The translations under genes were made by a program, and so were the position numbers. A stretch of 64,000 nucleotides of DNA from Hevea brasiliensis. Lineage: Eukaryota; Streptophyta; Magnoliopsida; Malpighiales; Euphorbiaceae. The notes under the pieces are model-generated. The model had not been told where the DNA came from, did no database searches, and was given only the letters and a program-made list of their open reading frames with translations. The stretch is from the NCBI RefSeq assembly GCF_030052815.1, contig NC_079507.1, positions 14,282,141 to 14,346,140 on the forward strand, read 5' to 3'. Positions 58,761 through 64,000 of the stretch are shown here, one piece after another. The first letter of the stretch is position 1; each line of letters starts with the position of its first letter.

Positions 58761-61700
58761 TGTAACACCCTCACTTTAGCTAGTCTGTGCATTCGACTGT
58801 TCCGGTAATTAATGTCAGTTCGGATAGTTGGAATGTCTAGAACTATATGTAAACTAGAGTGAGGAGTCATAAATAATCCAAATAATGGTAAGAAAAATTT
58901 AGAAAAAATTTTAGAAATGAAATCCAACAAAGTTAAATGAGCCAGTGCCCTGGTGATGGGTGACCCTAACGGGAAGTTGCTGTCTTCATAGCTAGTAGCC
59001 CTAAACCCAAGAGAAATTCCTTGAAATAATTTTTGGGACTCCAGAGAAGAGTCATTGAGGTTTCGATGACATTAGAATGCCAAAAAAATGCTTAGAAAAA
59101 TTTTAGATCTGTACAAACAATTTTAGTCCGTTAAGCAAAACCAAGGGCATTTTGGTCATTTTGCCTTCAGAGACGATTTTTAACCAACTTGTCTATTTAA
59201 GTAAATAAATTATATGACATAAAAAATGAATAAATATTGCTAAAAATTTAATTAAAAATGAGTAGAAATGAAAGAAAAGAAATGAAAGAAAAGCTTAATA
59301 ATTACATCATGCTTGAGTAAGCATGATGCAATTAAAAGCCCTTCACCAATCACCATTAGACAACTACTTAATAAACTAATAAAAAGGAGATAAATGAGAT
59401 AAAAATTGACAAATAAATCTACATCTTCTCACCATGGGCAGCCAAACCAAAGAGAAAAAGAGAGAGAGAGAAGAAAGAAACTACCATTGAAGCTCTTGCC
59501 CAAGCTTCAATTTCTACCTTCAATCACCATAAAACCCTATATAGTCTTCACAAAAATTTATCTTTGCAACTAGAACAAGCTTGGGGCAGCTATTAGAAGG
59601 AGAAAATTAGAAGATTTACAAGCTCAAGTAGGAGCTCTAAAGAGGTTAGTGCTACCTTCTTCCCTTTCTCTTCTTTAAACTTTAATTTGAGTAGGAAAAT
59701 GGAAAGAAATTCAAGAGAAATTGAGAAATTATTCATGTTTAATTCAAGAGAAATTTTGGCCAGCTTATGAGTTAAGGGAGTTGATGAATTTGAATGAAAT
59801 AAATTGTGATTATTGGAGTTGTTTAGTTTGTATATATGGTTAGAATATTAGTTTTACATGGTTGTATGAAATAGACATTTGAGAATTAGGGTTTGAGGCA
59901 TGAAGTTAGCGTTTTATTCATGTGTTGTGGAATTGGAGTCCTAAGGGTCAATTAGTGACCATATTAGCGTTTCATTCATGTGTTGTGGAATTGGAGTCCT
60001 AATGGTCAATTAGTGACCATTTGGCTATATTTGATGAGGAATTGAAGTGATTTATGCCCATGGAATTAAGGTTAGGTATGCTGCCTTAGGTGACCTACAG
60101 GGCTAGATGTGAGTCCGGCAGATTTGGGCAGCTGTAACTTGAGTGGTGTAGGTTAAATTGGTGCAAGGCCAATTGGACATGAAACTAGACGCATAATGGC
60201 ACAACTTTGATAAAGAAACCTTGCCTAGAAAACAAACTTAGAATACCCTAAAAATTGACCAAATCCGGGTAACCAATTCTGGATCTAGTAAAAGTGACCA
60301 AATGAACAGTGTTTGTTCATTTGACCATAACTCAGTGTAGAAATATCCAATTGACCTGAATTTTATATCAATAGAAAGATTAGACAATTTAGAATAACTT
60401 TCATGAAGAACACAAATTCAAATTCTGAACCTAACGAATTCAAATTGCTAGTCCAAATTAGGATACCAAATCTGACAGAACCAAATTGCCTAGAAATTTT
60501 GGGTACAGGTCAATTCGGCTAGTTATGGTAAAATGAACATAACTTGAGCTACAAAACTCTAAATGGAGTGATTCAAAAAGAGAATTAAAGAAAACACATA
60601 AAGGAACAAATTTCATGAAGAAAGTTTTGTCAAAATTCTCTTGTAATAATGACCAATGGAATAGTAAACTTAAGGCATGAAATTTGAAAATTTTGAATAA
60701 CATAAAATAAGCTTTGAAATGGTATTAGCAATCAATACCAACAAATCTAGGACCCAAAATGTGGAATAATTATGTATCTATAATTTGTATACATATTATG
60801 TATGAAAAAGTTAACAAATTGAGTGAATAGTAATGTGTGAATAGTAACCCCAAAAACATAAGGAATAATAAAGGAAATTAAAGAAGCCATTATGATTGAT
60901 ACTATATAATATGATTAGTGAATTGTGATTTTTGAATTTGAGTGACCCTAAAACATAGAAGAATGTTTTAAGTACAATGGTGCATGAGAACCATTGATGA
61001 GAATTGTGATCATATGAATTATCAAATGAATGTATAAATTATGGAATTTGTCATGAAATAATAAAGTCATAAAACATAATAAATTAACATTTAATGGTAC
61101 TATGTGCTCATATATTACCTAGTCACGTGTATCAGATTGGATAGATTGACATGCCAATAAGATATTATTTTAGGAGTACTGCGAAAGGCTTTATGCCTGT
61201 ATTCATGGCTTTTACCCGCACTCATGGCTTTACGCTCGCACTTATGGTTTTTATGCCTGATTATGTGTTATCATGGCTTTTTAGCCATACTGACTGCATA
61301 CGTGGTTGACGTTCCGCGTCCCATGGTATGACGGCCCGAGGCACTGCGGTGTCCAGTGCCAACGACCCGTTATCCAGTTTAGTCAGCCTGTCATAGGTTA
61401 CCTGGGTAGTGTAAATTATTAAAATTATTTAAGCATATTAGTAATTAAAAACATTAAAAAGTATTAAATAAAATGTGAAAAAGAGATTAGCAATAGAAAC
61501 ATAACAAAAATACAATTCGCAGAATCATAGAGAGACCTTAAATACAATACTCCTAGAATAAAATGTATATTGAATATTATTACTGTAAGGCTATAAACTC
61601 AGTACTTCCAAAGAGGAACGAATTAACATATAAGATAGTTAATACTAGAAATGTTATTTTAAATCAAATTGATACTTGAATATTTAGAATGCTTGATTCT

Positions 61701-62417
61701 TTCTTTATTTGTATACATTATTTCTTATTATATTATTGCACCACTAAGCAGAAATGCTTAGCGCGATGGATTTATTTCCTTCGCGCTGGTACTGAAGACA
61801 AAACCGAGTGGATATTAGATTGGGATTTTGAAGTCCAGATCTGCAGAAGTGTCAGAAGGGTTCAAGGTTCTCACCTCCTCAGCAATGCATGTAGATAGGG
61901 CCCATATAAGTCATTTTATGTATTTTGTATATTATAAATATTTTGTATGTTGTAATGTAAACTAAGAATTTGTAAGTAATATTTATATGATGTAAATTAA
62001 TAAATTGCTTAGTTCATATGTAATTAACTTGTATATCATGTAAATTGTAAATTTATTCAATTAGTTTGCAAATTATTTAAATTAATGGAAATATGAAAAT
62101 TTTGATATGTGAATGGAGTATGAAGGAAAGTGGATGGAAATGAATATGAGAATTGAAATACATGGATGATATTGAAATATGAGATGATTATGAGATTTTA
62201 TTTTGAAAATATTGTTGAATTTCAAACAAGTGAATAGTAAAATACGCCAATGGTAATAGAAACAGGGGAAACTCCGCTGGTTTCTCCATAGAAAGATAAT
62301 TGATATTAAAATATAACGAGAATAAAATTTTTAAAGGAATAAAGTAAGATAAAATAGGAAGCACCGAATGTAACACGCCTTGCTCAACTGCACTGTAATC
62401 GGGTGAGGGGTGTTACA
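58761..62417 (+). mobile_element. solo LTR H (family II, 3657 bp)
   Basis: Flanked by AAAAT at 58756-58760 and 62418-62422. Runs TGTAACACCC to GGTGTTACA. It resembles F throughout, including the tandem array (61187-61260), the block at about 61294-61411 and the stem-loop CTAAGCA-GAAA-TGCTTAG (61744-61761). No internal domains. Confidence 0.9.
61744..61761 (+). promoter_or_regulatory. conserved LTR stem-loop in H
   Basis: CTAAGCA-GAAA-TGCTTAG, 7-bp perfect arms with a GNRA-type loop, preceded by GCACCA. Confidence 0.7.
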
Positions 62418-62820
62418 AAAATCATTAAATGACCATAATTTGGCAACATCCCACAATAAATTCCTGCATATCTATTCTATAATTTCATTTCCTATATGTA
62501 ATCCAAATGCTTTCTTTTTTATTGCCTTCAGTTAGTATTATCGATTGGTTTTTTAGGAGGCATCTTGTTAATTTTAATTTCATTTTCTCAATCAGCAAAA
62601 GATAAAAAAATGTGAAATTACCCATGTTCAATTTCAGCAAGAAACAAGCATGAAACTTGGTATGCTCAGGATTCCTAAAATAATTAAACATAAAAAAATT
62701 TGATTTTTAAGGAAAATCTCTATTAATATAAATTTCCTTGTTGAAAAAAAAAAATCATACAAGAAAACAGTAAACATAAAGGGTAGCAAGCTTTGAGGTG
62801 CTAAGGAAAAACATGCTTAC

Positions 62821-62930
62821 CTAATGTATCGATTCCAAGTTGGGCATAGATTGGAGAGAAAAATCCATCAACAAAATGAATAAACCACCATGTTATGTAG
62901 AAGGTGACAGCAATGGGGAATAAGATTACA
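62821..62930 (-). pseudogene. LIKE-COV gene fragment (one exon)
   Basis: The minus strand from 62930 to a donor TTAG|GTAAGC at 62821 encodes VILFPIAVTFYITWWFIHF and FVDGFFSPIYAQLGID. This is the highly conserved core of plant LIKE-COV (CONTINUOUS VASCULAR RING-like) membrane proteins. The acceptor position reads TTTTTTTGCAA|T, with AA where AG is expected. No neighbouring LIKE-COV exons were found in 63-64 kb or to the left. It is best read as a captured or relic exon with intron flanks. If upstream exons lie beyond the window it could be part of a gene, but the acceptor argues against that. Confidence 0.8.
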
Positions 62931-64000
62931 TTGCAAAAAAAGTGAAAGAAAAAATAAAATAAAATAAAATAAAATATATAATTAAGCAGCATCTATTACA
63001 ACATTGAGCACAACAAGCAGGACAGTATGCAAATTCAATTATTAGCATTACCTATTTTAGAGGAAAGAAAGGATATGCAAGGATATGTCATTGGCTCACT
63101 ATGGAAAAAATCAGAAACAAAAAATCAAGTTAATAATAATAATAATAATTAGAAAAAAGCCTATTTTAGCCCTCATCTTCTCTCAGGAACAGAGATCTAA
63201 TGGATGGAAATGGAAATGGGTTGTTAAGAAAAATCATCACAATGTTGTAGTTATCTTTACTGCACTTGCTAAAAATAGGCCCGTAGAAGAATTTGAAGCC
63301 AAATGTTAAGGCTAAACTGAAAAAAAAAATTTATGGACATTCACCATTACAATATCAAACTAGGCTTAATATAGGAAAACAATACAGAGCTCCCTTTAAA
63401 TCGGTAAAATACCTATTTATCCTCCATTTGTAGAGCTACAAAAGTAAAACCCCTAAAAAATAAGATGAGGGTATAAACCTGTAGGAGAAGCTGATGGAGA
63501 AAGAGTTAACGATTTGGTGTTCAACAACCCTCTTTGATTTTTGATGTTTAGAATATTCCTTTCATCGTGAAGGAACAACCCAACAAAGATAATTATGGTA
63601 GAATATTCCTTTCAATGATTTTTGCAGCTATAGATGGGATTGAAAATTTTGGTAGATGGTTAGATTTGGCCAGCGAACCCTACCGTTTGTGAAAAATGAA
63701 AAAAAAATGATGCAAAAGAGGGCAATGAACTCAGAAGGATAATTATGTAATTTCACTAGATAAAAGGCAGATTACACATCTGATTCCTTCTTTTCTCTCC
63801 AATTTGGAGAGAAAATTTTCTGATGAAAATAAAGGCTATTTTCCTTCCCATCTTTATTTTCCTCTATCTATCCAAACAAGGGAAAATGTCCAATCAATCC
63901 TATTTTCCCTTGGTTATTTTCTTTCCCCTCCCCTTTCCACCTATCCAAACAAGCTGTTAGAATGGGAGGATTTTTTTTTTTAATTTTTAAATTATTAATT
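62931..64000. other. intergenic or intron-like, no firm gene
   Basis: AT-rich sequence with a short (AAT)n at about 63133-63149. A minus-strand CAG|GTTTAT donor-like site near 63481 follows a short Ser-rich frame that I cannot assign. Near 63870-63885 and 63935-63951 the minus strand has CTTGTTTGGATAG strings followed by G/A-rich tracts, like a transposon end. Confidence 0.4.

Noticed and set aside
62821..62930. LIKE-COV exon as evidence of a working gene
   Set aside because: No companion exons were seen in the window and the acceptor is AA instead of AG.
1..64000. tRNA, rRNA or other classic RNA genes
   Set aside because: No cloverleaf or rRNA-like sequence was recognised by reading. The tRNA-like matches are only primer-binding sites of retrotransposons.

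Overview
The window is nuclear DNA from a flowering plant, almost certainly a eudicot. It is AT-rich, has intron-containing genes with GT/AG junctions, and is dominated by Ty3/gypsy LTR retrotransposons. A woody eudicot such as a member of the Euphorbiaceae would fit, but that is a guess. Nothing bacterial (operons, CRISPR, ribosome binding sites) is present.

Left part (1-11.5 kb). The window opens inside a decayed minus-strand Ty1/copia element (about 1-2107). Next come a Tourist-like MITE with TAA target duplications (2665-3234), a diverged direct repeat, a second possible MITE and an orphan coding fragment (5029-5196). The only gene that reads as intact is a minus-strand pectin acetylesterase. 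It has twelve coding exons between 9347 and 5852, their junctions join in frame to 399 residues, and the Ser/Asp/His triad is present. Its 5'UTR exon and promoter lie near 9.9-10.2 kb.

Centre (10.9-49.6 kb). A PIF/Harbinger-type two-gene cassette, a Myb/SANT-like ORF1 and a DDE transposase, lies on the minus strand. The Myb/SANT gene is split: its C-terminal exon is at 10931-11537 and its N-terminal exon at 47604-47957. A 35.9-kb nest of Ty3/gypsy elements (11583-47513, duplication ACTTA) sits in the intron between them. The base of the nest is a minus-strand Ty3/gypsy element (called C) with 3.45-kb LTRs, a primer-binding site, gag, PR, RT, RNase H, integrase and a polypurine tract. Inserted in C are solo LTRs E (GAAAG), D (AAACA) and F (CAGTA) and element B (CATCT). 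B is a shortened plus-strand relative of C, and its gag is split by solo LTR A (TCCAC). All target duplications are visible.

Right part (49.6-64 kb). Two long AT microsatellites are followed by solo LTR G0, which contains solo LTR G1, then an exon of a cytochrome b561/DOMON gene carrying a stop codon, solo LTR H, and an exon of a LIKE-COV gene. With the LTRs removed, these two unrelated gene fragments lie about 4 kb apart and beside the Harbinger cassette, which suggests gene-fragment capture.

The most unusual signal is inside the LTRs. Three sequence families share a stem-loop about 600-750 bp from the LTR 3' end. Its two arms change together between families (CTGAGT/ACTCAG versus CTAAGC/GCTTAG). 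This looks like a selected nucleic-acid structure rather than drift.
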